From the NCBI RefSeq assembly GCF_016213215.1, contig NZ_JACRAW010000103.1, forward strand, positions 1-35,572: a stretch of 35,572 nucleotides of DNA, in the 5' to 3' direction. The DNA is from Bradyrhizobium sp. GTDB taxonomy: Bacteria > Pseudomonadota > Alphaproteobacteria > Rhizobiales > Xanthobacteraceae. Below the pieces are notes generated by a model that saw nothing but the letters and a program-made list of their open reading frames with translations, had not been told where the DNA came from and did no database searches. The stretch's first letter is position 1; each line of letters begins with the position of its first letter. Made by a program: the position numbers and the translations under genes. Shown piece by piece: positions 1 to 8,411 of the stretch.

Positions 1-1
1 C

Positions 2-409
2 GCGATCGCCATCGTCGGCGGCATCATGCTCTACGCCCTGCTCACGAGAAGCACGATGAGCGTCAACGTCCTGCACGAGCGCAATCCGCTGTTCGTGCAG
101 CTCGCCGACGGCGGGGTACGCAACGACTACACGGTCCGCATCCTCAACAAGGGCGGCGCCCGATCGTTCGCGCTCGAGGCTTCCGGCGTTCCCGGCGCGC
201 TCCTGCACATCGCCGGCGTCGAGCCCAGCGCCAACGGCCGCCTCATCGTCGACGTCGGGCAGGACCAGACCCGCGAATTGCGGGCCTCGGTGCAGGTCCC
301 GGGCAACAGGGTGCCGCCGGGCGCGGTCGACATCGAGATCAAGGCCACCGAAACCGCGACCGGCCAGACCGCCACCGCGCGCGACCACTTCGTGCCGGGT
401 AGCCAGTGA
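2..409 (+). CDS. ccoG: CcoG/FixG cytochrome oxidase accessory protein, C-terminal part (5' end outside window)
   Basis: The frame is open from base 2 and ends at TGA 407-409, giving about 135 residues. They begin in a hydrophobic stretch (AIAIVGGIMLYALLTRS) that matches the last membrane helix of FixG/CcoG. This is followed by the periplasmic immunoglobulin-like C-terminal domain with the family phrases VLHERNPLFVQLADG and RNDYTVRILNK. CcoG is a polyferredoxin-like membrane protein needed for maturation of cbb3 oxidase, probably in copper reduction for the Cu site; its iron-sulfur domain lies outside the window. In rhizobia ccoG is normally followed by fixH-fixI-fixS. Here no fixH follows; instead there is a gap and a hydrogenase operon, so the order is rearranged or the oxidase assembly genes lie elsewhere. 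Confidence 0.88.
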   Translation, partial: AIAIVGGIMLYALLTRSTMSVNVLHERNPLFVQLADGGVRNDYTVRILNKGGARSFALEASGVPGALLHIAGVEPSANGRLIVDVGQDQTRELRASVQVPGNRVPPGAVDIEIKATETATGQTATARDHFVPGSQ

Positions 410-702
410 TAAGGACGCACAAACTCCATTGGGGCCGGGCCGCGGCCGGGACCAGCATGGCGGAACCGGCGGCGAAGGTGCCATCATGAGCCCGCGACGA
501 CTTTGCGCTCGATGGAGCCTTATCCGTTAGCGCCAACAAGCACTGCGTGCTGGCTATCGACATCTCCACTCTTGAATTGCTTTTCCGACTCAGGCACCGC
601 AGGTGAACCCGACCGGCAACCGAAGCGTGCTGCCTTGATCTAGGTCACTACGAATTTTGGCGATCAAGTCACTGTGGGTGCCGACGAAGCAGGAACCCCA
701 AT
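410..702. other. Intergenic region between ccoG and hoxF
   Basis: No gene is supported here. A 14-codon ATG frame at 486-530 has nothing to recommend it, and I could not recognise remnants of fixH, fixI or fixS. The right end carries a FixK/FNR-like box (635-648). This is the only sizeable gap upstream of hoxF and so the likely promoter region of the hydrogenase operon. Confidence 0.6.
635..648 (+). promoter_or_regulatory. FixK/FNR-type binding site upstream of hoxF
   Basis: The sequence TTGATCTAGGTCAC matches the FNR/FixK consensus TTGAT-N4-ATCAA at all five left-arm positions and at the TCA core of the right arm. It ends about 54 bases before the hoxF ATG, a distance suited to class II activation with a short leader. 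FixK-type regulators switch on microaerobic genes, fitting both ccoG upstream and a hydrogenase downstream. Control by FixK or FNR is inferred. Confidence 0.6.
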
Positions 703-2496
703 ATGAGCGATCACCAAGAAAAAGCCGTGGTCGACGCGGTTCTGGACAGTTATGGCCGCAACGACACAGCGCTCGTCCAGATTCTGATCGCGGTTCAGGA
801 CGAGCTCGATTGGATCTCTCCCGACGCCGTTACGCTGATTGCTGAAGGACTTAAGGTCCCTCGCCCGCGTGTCGAGGCGACCGCCAGTTTCTATTCTTTC
901 CTCTATACCGAGCCGCGCGGTCGGTACCGCGTACTGTTTTCCGACAACATTATCGATCAGATGGCCGGCAGCCGCGCGCTCTATCAGCGTATGCTGGACC
1001 GATTCGGCTGCCAGCCGGACAAGGTGTCCAAAGGCGGGCTGGTATCGATCGGACTGACGTCGTGTATCGGCATGGGCGACCAGGGGCCCGCCATGCTCGT
1101 CAACGGCCGGGCCGTTCCCCGTTTGACGCCCCAGCGGATCGACCGGATCTGCCTTCTCATCGGAAGACAGGCGCCTCTCAACGAATGGCCGGCGGAATTC
1201 TTCGAGATCGACACCAGCATCCGCCGTCCGGACGTACTCCTTGGGCTTCAGATCACCCCGGGCGACGCCCTGAAGGCGGCGGTGGCCAAGGGCGTTCAGG
1301 GCTTCATCGCCGAAATGGAGCGCTCTAATCTTCGCGGCCGCGGCGGCGCCGGATTCACCACGGCGGTGAAATGGAAAGCCGCGCGCAATGCGAGCGGCGA
1401 TGAAAAGGTGATCATCTGCAATGCTGACGAGGGCGAGCCCGGCACTTTCAAGGACAGGGTGCTGCTGCAATCCTACGCCGCCCGCGTTTTCGAAGGCATG
1501 GCTCTGGCCGCGTTCGCGGTCGGGGCGAGACAGGGATTCCTCTATTTGCGCGGCGAGTACCGGTATCTGCTCGCCTCGCTGCATCACACGCTCGATGAGT
1601 TGCGGGCGCAGGGGCTGCTCGGCCAGTCGATCCTCGGGGTGGAGGGTTTCGATTTCGACATCGAGATCTTCCTGGGCGCCGGCGCCTATATCTGCGGCGA
1701 GGAAACGGCGCTCATCGAGAGCCTGGAGGGCAAGCCCGGCAAGCCTCGTATCCGCCCGCCCTTCCCGGTCACGCACGGCTATCTGGGCCGGCCGACCTCG
1801 GTCAACAATGTCGAGACGCTGTGCAAGGCGGTGGAAATTGCGCTCCGCGGCGGCGAAGCCTACCGCGGCACCGGGACCCGCCAGTCGACCGGTACCAAGA
1901 TTCTGTCGATCTCCGGTGACTGCGCCCGGCCGGGCATTTACGAGTATCCGTTCGGCGTCAGGATCGCGCAGGTGTTGGAGGACTGCGGCGCGGAGGACCC
2001 GCTGGCCGTGGTGATCGGAGGAGCTTCCGGCGTCTGCCTGTCGGATAACGAGTTCGGCCGGCGCATCGCGTTCGAGGATGTGCCGACCGCCGGCGCTTTC
2101 ATGGTCTTCGGGCGCGAGCGCGACATCGTCGACGTCGCAGTGAACTTCGCGCACTTCTTCGCGCACGAAAGCTGCGGCTTCTGTACGCCATGCCGCGTCG
2201 GCACCTCGCTGGTTGCCGACATCCTCGACAAGATCGATCACGGCCACGGCACGCGCTACGAAATCAACGAACTGCGCCTTCTGCGGCAGGTCCTCTCGAC
2301 GACGAGCCACTGCGGCCTCGGCCAGATGTCCATGACCGCGCTCGGTCAGATGCTGGAGAAATTCCGCCCTGCCTTCAACCGCCGTCTGAAATCGCTCGAT
2401 TTCGAGCCGGGCTTCGATCTCGACCAGGCGCTGGCGATCTCGCGAAGCATCACCGGACGCGACGACGAAGGCGCCCACCTCGGAGCAGAGGCATGA
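703..2496 (+). CDS. hoxF: NAD-reducing hydrogenase diaphorase subunit HoxF (NuoE-NuoF fusion)
   Basis: This 597-residue protein is the flavin subunit of the soluble bidirectional [NiFe] hydrogenase and passes electrons between NAD(H) and the iron-sulfur chain. Residues about 1-150 are NuoE-like and the rest NuoF-like. The nucleotide-binding glycine motif GRGGAGF is at 212-218, the FMN/NADH segment GAGAYICGEET at about 325-335, and the [4Fe-4S] ligands are C491, C494, C497 (SCGFCTPCR) and C537 (HCGLGQ). The NuoE-like part has lost most [2Fe-2S] ligands: only C121 remains of the C-x3-C pair (CIGMG, with G125 in place of the second Cys) and the first pair is absent. The ATG follows an AGGAA at fair spacing. 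Its TGA overlaps the hoxU ATG. First gene of a five-gene operon. Confidence 0.95.
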   Translation: MSDHQEKAVVDAVLDSYGRNDTALVQILIAVQDELDWISPDAVTLIAEGLKVPRPRVEATASFYSFLYTEPRGRYRVLFSDNIIDQMAGSRALYQRMLDRFGCQPDKVSKGGLVSIGLTSCIGMGDQGPAMLVNGRAVPRLTPQRIDRICLLIGRQAPLNEWPAEFFEIDTSIRRPDVLLGLQITPGDALKAAVAKGVQGFIAEMERSNLRGRGGAGFTTAVKWKAARNASGDEKVIICNADEGEPGTFKDRVLLQSYAARVFEGMALAAFAVGARQGFLYLRGEYRYLLASLHHTLDELRAQGLLGQSILGVEGFDFDIEIFLGAGAYICGEETALIESLEGKPGKPRIRPPFPVTHGYLGRPTSVNNVETLCKAVEIALRGGEAYRGTGTRQSTGTKILSISGDCARPGIYEYPFGVRIAQVLEDCGAEDPLAVVIGGASGVCLSDNEFGRRIAFEDVPTAGAFMVFGRERDIVDVAVNFAHFFAHESCGFCTPCRVGTSLVADILDKIDHGHGTRYEINELRLLRQVLSTTSHCGLGQMSMTALGQMLEKFRPAFNRRLKSLDFEPGFDLDQALAISRSITGRDDEGAHLGAEA

Positions 2497-3233
2497 CTGC
2501 AATCGAAAACATCCTGATGATCGACGGCGTGCCGGTGAAGTTCGAGCCGGGCCAGAGCATCCTGGAAGCGGCGCTGAGCAACGGCATCTTCATTCCGCAT
2601 CTGTGCTGGCATCCTGACTTCGGAGCGCATGCCTCGTGCAAACTGTGCACGGTGATCGTCAACGGCCGCAACGGTTCGGCGTGCACGATCAAGGCCATGC
2701 CCGGCCAGGAGGTGTTCTCGAATACGCCCGAACTCGGGGAGCGGCGGCGCACGCTCCTGCAGATGCTGTTCGTGGAAGGCAACCATTTCTGTCCCGGCTG
2801 CGAAAAGAGCGGCGACTGCAAGCTCCAGGCGCACGCCTACGAAGAAGAGATGCTGAACCCGCATTTCAACCAGTTCTACCCCAACCGGCCGCTCGACGGA
2901 TCGCACCCGGATATCCTCCTGGATCTCAACCGCTGCATCATGTGCGAGCTGTGCGTGCGCGCCAGCCGCGACGTCGACGGCAAGTCGGTGTTCGGCCTGT
3001 CCGGCCGCGGCCGCGCTTCCCACATCGTGGTCAATTCGCCGTCGGGCAAGCTCGGCGACACCAACATGTCGGTCGACGACCGCGCCGCCCACGTCTGCCC
3101 GGTCGGCGCAATCCTGGTGAAACGGGTGGGCTTTGCCACTCCGATCGGCCAACGGACCTTCGACAGGGCTCCGATCAGCGAACTCGGGCTCGACCTCGGC
3201 GTCGCCGCCCCGGTGGAGGAAAACGTCGAATGA
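2493..3233 (+). CDS. hoxU: NAD-reducing hydrogenase diaphorase subunit HoxU
   Basis: This 246-residue protein corresponds to the N-terminal part of complex I subunit NuoG and wires HoxF to the hydrogenase dimer. An N-terminal ferredoxin fold carries the [2Fe-2S] cysteines in HLCWHPDFGAHASCKLC and the later SAC. Next comes the NuoG-type region EGNHFCPGCEKSGDCKL, a His/Cys cluster site. Then the C-x2-C-x2-C set CIMCELC with a distal Cys in HVCPVGAI binds a [4Fe-4S] cluster. The chosen start ATG 2493 overlaps the hoxF stop as ATGA, which supports translational coupling; the frame stays open further upstream inside hoxF, but that part is only overlap. The stop overlaps the hoxY start in the same way. 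Confidence 0.94.
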   Translation: MTAIENILMIDGVPVKFEPGQSILEAALSNGIFIPHLCWHPDFGAHASCKLCTVIVNGRNGSACTIKAMPGQEVFSNTPELGERRRTLLQMLFVEGNHFCPGCEKSGDCKLQAHAYEEEMLNPHFNQFYPNRPLDGSHPDILLDLNRCIMCELCVRASRDVDGKSVFGLSGRGRASHIVVNSPSGKLGDTNMSVDDRAAHVCPVGAILVKRVGFATPIGQRTFDRAPISELGLDLGVAAPVEENVE

Positions 3234-3781
3234 ACATCGTAACTCCACCGAAAAAAGTCCGCATCGCCACTGCATCGCTCGCCGGCTGCTTCGGCTGCCA
3301 CATGTCGTTCCTGGACATGGACGAGCGCATTCTTGGCCTTGCCGAACTGGTCGAGTTCAACCGGTCGCCGTTCACCGACATCAAGCACCCCGACAACTGC
3401 GACATCGGCATCATCGAAGGCGGCGTCTGCAATATCGAGAACGTGCATACGCTGCGCGAGATGCGCGCCAACTGCAAGGTGCTCATCGCCATCGGCGCCT
3501 GCGCCATCAACGGCGGGCTGCCCGCGATCCGCAACCACCTCGATCTTCGCGATATCCTGTGCCAGGTCTACGACGAACGCTCGGAGGCGGGAGAAACCGT
3601 TCCCAACGACAAGGAGCTGCCGCTCCTGCTCGATCATGTCCATCCCATCCACGAGGTGGTGCTGGTGGATTACTTCATCCCGGGCTGTCCGCCTTCGGGC
3701 GATGCGATCCACAAATTCCTGACCGACCTGATCGCGGGTCGCACGCCGCGGCTCGATCGCGAGCGCCTGCATTACGACTGA
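3230..3781 (+). CDS. hoxY: NAD-reducing hydrogenase small subunit HoxY
   Basis: This 183-residue protein is the short [NiFe] hydrogenase small subunit of group 3d, carrying one proximal [4Fe-4S] cluster next to the active site in HoxH. Ligand candidates are C20 and C23 (LAGCFGCHMSFLD), C91 (IGACAINGG) and C153 (IPGCPPSGD), the four expected. No twin-arginine signal or C-terminal cluster domain is present, as usual for this soluble class. The ATG overlaps the hoxU stop (ATGA), and an AGGA sits about nine bases upstream. It is followed after 13 bases by hoxH. Confidence 0.95.
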   Translation: MNIVTPPKKVRIATASLAGCFGCHMSFLDMDERILGLAELVEFNRSPFTDIKHPDNCDIGIIEGGVCNIENVHTLREMRANCKVLIAIGACAINGGLPAIRNHLDLRDILCQVYDERSEAGETVPNDKELPLLLDHVHPIHEVVLVDYFIPGCPPSGDAIHKFLTDLIAGRTPRLDRERLHYD

Positions 3782-3794
3782 GGAGAGACGACCG

Positions 3795-5282
3795 ATGAAC
3801 GTGCCGTCCGCCAAAGGGCCGATGCAGCTCGAAACAGCGACCCGTACCGAAGGCTTGAGACGCATCACCATCGATCCGGTGACCCGTGTCGAAGGGCACG
3901 GCAAGGTCACGATCCTGCTCGACGACGAGAACAGGGTCTACCAGGTCCGGCTTCACATCGTGGAGTTCCGCGGCTTCGAAGTGTTCATTGCCGGCCGTCC
4001 CTACTGGGAGGTGCCGGTCGTGGTCGAGCGGCTGTGCGGCATCTGCCCCGTCAGCCATCATCTGGCGGCCGCGAAAGCGATGGATCAGATCGCGGGCTAC
4101 CACGTCATTCCGCCGGCGGCGGAAAAGGTCCGCCGGCTCATGCACTACGGCCAAATCATGCAGAGCCACGCGGTGCATTTCTTCCACCTCGCCTCGCCCG
4201 ATCTGCTGCTCGGATTTGATTGCGAGGTGACGAGACGCAACATCATCGGCGTCGCCGCCGCCCATCCCCAGATCGCCACCGAAGGCGTCCTGCTGCGCAA
4301 GTTCGGCCAGGAAATCATCAAGATGACCGCAGGGAAAAGGGTGCATGGCACCGGCGCCATTCCCGGCGGCATGAACAAGGGCGTCTCGATCGTAGAGCGC
4401 GACCTGCTGCTCAAGGACATCGACGTGCAAGTGGCCCGCGCCGCGGGCGCCCTCGGCCTGATCAAGAAGATGTTCGGCGAGCGGGGCGAGTTCTTCAAGC
4501 GCTTCGGCGAAGTCGTCTCGCCGACCATGTCGCTGGTCAACGAAATCGGGGACCTCGATCTCTACAATGGCGGTCTCAGGGCGAAGGACGCCGGCGGCAG
4601 CACGCTGTTCGATTATGCGCCGGTCTCCTCCTATCAGTCCCTGATCTACGAGGGGACCAAGCCGTGGTCCTACATGAAATTCCCGCACATCCGCGCGCTC
4701 GGCGCCGATGACGGCTGGTACAAGGTCGGACCCATGGCCCGGCTGCTCACCGCCGACCGGCTCCCGACGCCCTTGGCGGAAGCCGAGCGCCAGGAGTTTC
4801 TCGCCGCCGGCTGCGGCCGCACCGCGCACGGCGCGCTGCTCTATCATTGGGCCCGGCTGGTCGAACTGTTGCATTCGATCGAGGTGATCCGCGATCTGTT
4901 GAACGATCCCGAACTGACCGGAACCGATTTGATCGGCGACAAGGGCGAACGCGTCGAGGAAGCGGTCGGCGTCATCGAGGCGCCGCGAGGGACGCTTTTC
5001 CATCATTACAGGGTCGATGAAAACGACCTCGTGAGCTACTGCAACCTGATCGTCTCGACCACAAACAACAACCAGGCCATGAACGAAGCCATCCGTTCGG
5101 TGGCGCGCGATCACCTGCACGGCCGTGTCCTGACCGAGGGCCTGCTCAATCATGTCGAGGTCGCCATCCGCGCCTATGATCCGTGCCTGTCCTGCGCCAC
5201 GCACGCGCTCGGACAGATGCCGCTCGACGTCACGCTTGCAGACCGGTCGGGCGCCGTGATCGACCGGATGGTGCGCGGGTGA
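3795..5282 (+). CDS. hoxH: NAD-reducing hydrogenase large subunit HoxH ([NiFe] catalytic subunit)
   Basis: This 495-residue catalytic subunit oxidises H2 or reduces protons at a NiFe(CN)2CO centre. The L1 motif RLCGICPVSHH supplies C81 and C84. The L2 motif DPCLSCATH at 462-470 supplies C464 and C467. The family is processed after the His of L2, which here would remove 25 residues (471-495, starting ALGQMPL); the protease gene hoxW follows directly. An RVEGHG motif at 31-36 is typical of the large-subunit N-terminus. An AGGAG lies about eight bases before ATG 3795. The TGA overlaps the GTG start of hoxW. Length and motifs match group 3d enzymes such as that of Cupriavidus necator. Confidence 0.96.
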   Translation: MNVPSAKGPMQLETATRTEGLRRITIDPVTRVEGHGKVTILLDDENRVYQVRLHIVEFRGFEVFIAGRPYWEVPVVVERLCGICPVSHHLAAAKAMDQIAGYHVIPPAAEKVRRLMHYGQIMQSHAVHFFHLASPDLLLGFDCEVTRRNIIGVAAAHPQIATEGVLLRKFGQEIIKMTAGKRVHGTGAIPGGMNKGVSIVERDLLLKDIDVQVARAAGALGLIKKMFGERGEFFKRFGEVVSPTMSLVNEIGDLDLYNGGLRAKDAGGSTLFDYAPVSSYQSLIYEGTKPWSYMKFPHIRALGADDGWYKVGPMARLLTADRLPTPLAEAERQEFLAAGCGRTAHGALLYHWARLVELLHSIEVIRDLLNDPELTGTDLIGDKGERVEEAVGVIEAPRGTLFHHYRVDENDLVSYCNLIVSTTNNNQAMNEAIRSVARDHLHGRVLTEGLLNHVEVAIRAYDPCLSCATHALGQMPLDVTLADRSGAVIDRMVRG

Positions 5283-5743
5283 ACGTCGTCGTCCTGGCGT
5301 GGGGCAATGAAGCGCGCGGCGATGATGGCATTGGCCCTGCGCTCGCCGCCCATGTCGAGGCCCACTGGCCCGCGGCGGCGCTTGTCGTCGACGACCAATT
5401 GCAGATCGAACATGCACTCGACTTGAAGGACCGTTCGCTGGCGCTGTTCATCGATGCTGGCCATGGCACGCCGGCGCCCTATCGCTTCTACGAGACATCG
5501 GCCCGTTCCGGCCTGACGCACACCAGCCACGCTCTTCCACCTGAATCCGTGCTGGACGTAGCAAGACAGATCGGCGTCAGCGCGCCGCCGTCTTTCGTGC
5601 TGTGCATTCCGGGCGAGCGCTGGGGCCTGGGCGAGTCTCTTTCCGAGGCGGCCGAGGAAAGACTCGAGCTCGCCCGCGCGCTGATCGACCGCCTCCTTGG
5701 CGAGCCTGATGCGGAAAGCTGGCGGAGTCTCGCCGGCTCGTAA
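5279..5743 (+). CDS. hoxW: Hydrogenase maturation endopeptidase HoxW
   Basis: This 154-residue protein is a HycI/HybD-type protease that removes the C-terminal tail of the nickel-loaded large subunit. The N-terminus carries the family signature GNEARGDDGIGP with the metal-sensing Glu and Asp. A second acidic segment (LFIDAGHG) follows in the expected place. I chose GTG 5279, which overlaps the hoxH stop as GTGA; starts further upstream lie wholly inside hoxH. Its position behind hoxH and the intact tail on HoxH make HoxH the obvious substrate. It is the only maturation gene in view; the hypA-F genes for NiFe assembly must lie elsewhere. Confidence 0.9.
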   Translation: MNVVVLAWGNEARGDDGIGPALAAHVEAHWPAAALVVDDQLQIEHALDLKDRSLALFIDAGHGTPAPYRFYETSARSGLTHTSHALPPESVLDVARQIGVSAPPSFVLCIPGERWGLGESLSEAAEERLELARALIDRLLGEPDAESWRSLAGS

Positions 5744-5744
5744 T

Positions 5745-5792
5745 CTCGCCCGCAGGCGAGCGCCGCTCTCAACCGAACCAGATGTCCTGGTT
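5745..5792 (+). terminator. Two small hairpins after hoxW, possible terminator
   Basis: CTCGCC-CGCA-GGCGAG (5745-5760) starts just after the hoxW stop and is followed by AACCAG-N5-CTGGTT (5776-5792). Neither is followed by a proper T run, only a pyrimidine-rich stretch. They may end or stabilise the hox transcript; a factor-independent terminator is not proven. Confidence 0.3.
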
Positions 5793-5878
5793 GTGCCTTC
5801 TTCCCTCCTCACACGCGGCCTAGCCTTCCTGATAGCCATCACGGCAAGACCGAAACCCAGCGATTAGGGAGGGTTGTG

Positions 5879-6565
5879 ATGAACGGCAGGAAACTTGCGG
5901 CCGAAGCGATCGGCACCTTCTGGCTGACCTTCGGCGGCTGCGGCAGTGCAGTGATCGCGGCCGGATTTCCCGAGGTGGGCATTGGACTGCTCGGCGTCGC
6001 GCTAGCGTTCGGCCTCACCGTGCTCACGATGGCCTATGCCATCGGGCACGTCTCCGGGTGTCATCTCAACCCGGCGGTGACCGTGGGCTTGATGGTCGGA
6101 GGCCGGTTCCCGTCCGGCCTCGTCCTTCCCTACGTGGGAGCACAGGTGGTTGGTGCGATCGTCGGCGCGACAGTGTTGTATGTCATCGCCAGCGGATCGC
6201 CGGACTTCAACCTGGCCGCCGGAATTGCGGCGAACGGTTATGGGAATCACTCCCCCGGCAAGTACGGGCTGGGGGCCTGCCTGCTGAGCGAATTTGTGCT
6301 CACGATGATGTTTCTCTTCGTCATCATGGGCGCAACCCACGGCAAGGCGCCGGCGGGATTTGCGCCGATCGCGATCGGCCTTGCACTGACCCTCATTCAT
6401 TTGATCAGCATCCCGGCGCGGAGCACGGGCCCCGCGCTTTTCGCGGGCGGTTGGGCACTGGCGCAGCTTTGGTTGTTCTGGGTGGCGCCGTTGATCGGGG
6501 GCGCTGCCGGTGGCTTTGTTTACCGGTGGCTGAGTGAGGAGCCGACGGGCGAGGTGACGGGATAG
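5879..6565 (+). CDS. aqpZ: Aquaporin Z with second NPA motif missing
   Basis: This 228-residue, strongly hydrophobic MIP-family protein has the AqpZ pattern from end to end ([22 protein letters not shown], then [19 protein letters not shown]). The first pore motif is normal: HLNPAVTVG. The second, normally within LISIPVTNTSVNPARSTG, reads [10 protein letters not shown]: the eight residues VTNTSVNP are missing between P179 and A180 with the frame kept. This removes the second pore asparagine while keeping the selectivity-filter Arg (R181). The protein may no longer conduct water, or the gap may be a sequence error. ATG 5879 is five bases after AGGGAGGG; a GTG at 5876 would be too close. It stands alone between the hox operon and a convergent hydrolase gene. 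Confidence 0.85.
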   Translation: MNGRKLAAEAIGTFWLTFGGCGSAVIAAGFPEVGIGLLGVALAFGLTVLTMAYAIGHVSGCHLNPAVTVGLMVGGRFPSGLVLPYVGAQVVGAIVGATVLYVIASGSPDFNLAAGIAANGYGNHSPGKYGLGACLLSEFVLTMMFLFVIMGATHGKAPAGFAPIAIGLALTLIHLISIPARSTGPALFAGGWALAQLWLFWVAPLIGGAAGGFVYRWLSEEPTGEVTG

Positions 6566-6596
6566 GCGTGCGCGCGTGGCGTCGCGTCGTGAAACG

Positions 6597-7865
6597 TCAG
6601 GCCTGGCGCAACCCGTGGCAGATCCCATGCTCGAATTGGCGATAAGCCTTGAGGGCTTGGCGGTCGGCGAAGGGCAGGATCTGCATCATGATCACGCCCG
6701 CGACCCGCATCGTCGGGTCGATCCAGTAATAGGTGTTGAACAGGCCGGCCCAGGTCAGGCTGCCTGCCGTGCGGCCATCGGGCACTGGATCGAGATTGAT
6801 CATGTGCCCGAGACTCCAGCGCAGGTGAGTTCCGGGGAAGAAATCGACGTCGTTTGAAAGCGCCGGATTCGTCGTCTTGAGGATTCCGGCCTCGAGATTG
6901 CCGATCTGGTTTGCGGACAGCAGCGCAACGCTCTGCGGCCGAAGGATGCGCGTGCCGCGCAGACTTCCGCCATTGAGCAGCGCCTGCAGCAAGGTCATGT
7001 AATCCGGCGCGGTGGAGTAGATGCCGGCTCCGCCCGAAAATGCCTTGCGCCCGGTCGGCTTCTTCGCGGGCTGCGGCAGAAGCTTTCGGTTCGCATCCCG
7101 CACGTGCAGGCTGGCCTCGCGCGCAAGCTGCTTCTCATCGAGCGAGAAGGCGGTGTCGTTCATTTCGAGCGGGCCCGTGATGTGATCGCGGAAATAACGA
7201 TCGAGCGGCTGGCCACTGGCGATTTCCACCATCCGGCCGACGCGATCGAGACTGCCGCCATAGGCCCATCTTGCGCCGGGCTCGAACATCAGCGGCATGC
7301 GGGGCAAAGCGGGATTGCCGCGGGCGACGTTGAGATAGCGAACGACCTTCGGATCCCACAGCAGATAGCTGAAGCCGGACGTGTGCGACAACAGGTTGCG
7401 CAGCGTGATCGGCTTTTGTGCCGGATGCAGTTGCGGGCTGCCCTTGGCATCGAAACCGGCGAGGACCGGAACCGAGGCCAGCATCGGGTCGACAACGGCG
7501 GCCGGCTCGTCCAGTCGCAGCTTGCCTTGCTCCACCAGCTGCAGCGCCGCAACCGACGTCAGCAATTTGACCATCGAGGCGATACGGAAGATCGTATCGG
7601 TCGACATTCGCGACTCTGTGGCGATGTTACGGAAACCGAACGCGCCCTCGTAGAGCACCGACCGCTCGTTCGCGGCCATCGCCACCACGCCGGGGATCTC
7701 CCTCGCGCCGACGCTTGCCTGCAATGCCCGGTCGATTCCCGCGCTGCGCGCCGGCTTCAGCGACGGTGAGGCGCTGCCGGGCACGGGGACGGCAGGCAAC
7801 ATGCCTGCGGCTGCAAGCCCCACCGTTTGCAACAGCGCATCACGCCGGCTGAGCAAGCCCCTCAT
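6597..7865 (-). CDS. Exported serine hydrolase, beta-lactamase / class C esterase family
   Basis: From ATG 7865 the protein has 422 residues. The N-terminus MRGLLSRRDALLQTVGLAAAG reads as a twin-arginine signal, so export to the periplasm by Tat is likely; the frame is open upstream to 7994 but that extension is Arg-rich and lacks the signal position. The catalytic S-x-x-K is S97-M-V-K100 (IFRIASMVKLLT). A WAYGGS segment stands where the conserved tyrosine motif is expected, and a conserved TLRNLLSHTSGF helps place it in the EstB / class C beta-lactamase-like group (Pfam Beta-lactamase). Such proteins are mostly esterases or peptidases, so antibiotic resistance should not be inferred. It lies downstream of the cox operon on the same strand, 135 bases away, and is convergent with aqpZ. 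Confidence 0.85.
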   Translation of the reverse strand: MRGLLSRRDALLQTVGLAAAGMLPAVPVPGSASPSLKPARSAGIDRALQASVGAREIPGVVAMAANERSVLYEGAFGFRNIATESRMSTDTIFRIASMVKLLTSVAALQLVEQGKLRLDEPAAVVDPMLASVPVLAGFDAKGSPQLHPAQKPITLRNLLSHTSGFSYLLWDPKVVRYLNVARGNPALPRMPLMFEPGARWAYGGSLDRVGRMVEIASGQPLDRYFRDHITGPLEMNDTAFSLDEKQLAREASLHVRDANRKLLPQPAKKPTGRKAFSGGAGIYSTAPDYMTLLQALLNGGSLRGTRILRPQSVALLSANQIGNLEAGILKTTNPALSNDVDFFPGTHLRWSLGHMINLDPVPDGRTAGSLTWAGLFNTYYWIDPTMRVAGVIMMQILPFADRQALKAYRQFEHGICHGLRQA

Positions 7866-8000
7866 GCGGATTTCCTGCAAGCTGATCCGGATTCGCTCCA
7901 GTCTAAACGTTGCAGGAGGTCTTTGGAACCTTGGCGCCTCAAAACGGAACGAAAATCCCAATTTGTACAAGGGGCGACAGCTGGCGCGAAGCAAGGGTAT

Positions 8001-8402
8001 CTACGCCGGTGCCGCGAAGGACATGACCCGGATGAGGTGGGTATACTCGGATTCGAACGCCATGATGGCCACAAATACCAACACCAGCACCGGCGGCAGC
8101 AGGATGGCATAGGCCAAGGCCAACCGCTCCCAGGCCATGTGCATGAACACGGCGACGATCAGGCCGGCCTTCAGCATCATGAACAGCAGGATCAGCGACC
8201 ACCTGAGATAGCCATGCAGGCCAAAATAGTCGACGAGATAGGAGCAGGCGCTGAGGACGAACAACCACCCCCAGACGGCGAGATAGAGCTTGATCGGGTG
8301 CTGCTGCCCCTTTTCGTGCGCGGCTCCAGCTGCGATCGCGTCATGCACATGGGTTTGCAGCGAAGGTTGTTGTCCCTCTAGATGCACCGCTACGTTTGTC
8401 AT
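8001..8402 (-). CDS. Cytochrome c oxidase subunit IV (prokaryotic COX4 type)
   Basis: This 133-residue protein has a hydrophilic N-terminal 35 residues with several histidines, then three membrane segments (about LYLAVWGWLFVLSACSYLV, LRWSLILLFMMLKAGLIVAVF and ALAYAILLPPVLVLVFVAIM). The FMHMAWE motif after the second helix is typical of the small fourth subunit of bacterial heme-copper oxidases. It starts 9 bases after the stop of the subunit III gene, is the last gene of the cox operon, and probably has a structural or assembly role in the inner-membrane oxidase. Confidence 0.82.
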   Translation of the reverse strand: MTNVAVHLEGQQPSLQTHVHDAIAAGAAHEKGQQHPIKLYLAVWGWLFVLSACSYLVDYFGLHGYLRWSLILLFMMLKAGLIVAVFMHMAWERLALAYAILLPPVLVLVFVAIMAFESEYTHLIRVMSFAAPA

Positions 8403-8411
8403 ACGCCGACC

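Noticed and set aside
664..2502. Long minus-strand open frame of 612 codons
   Set aside because: It is the antisense shadow of hoxF in GC-rich DNA: no ribosome site, low-complexity Arg/Glu/Gly composition, and the plus strand carries a full set of HoxF motifs.
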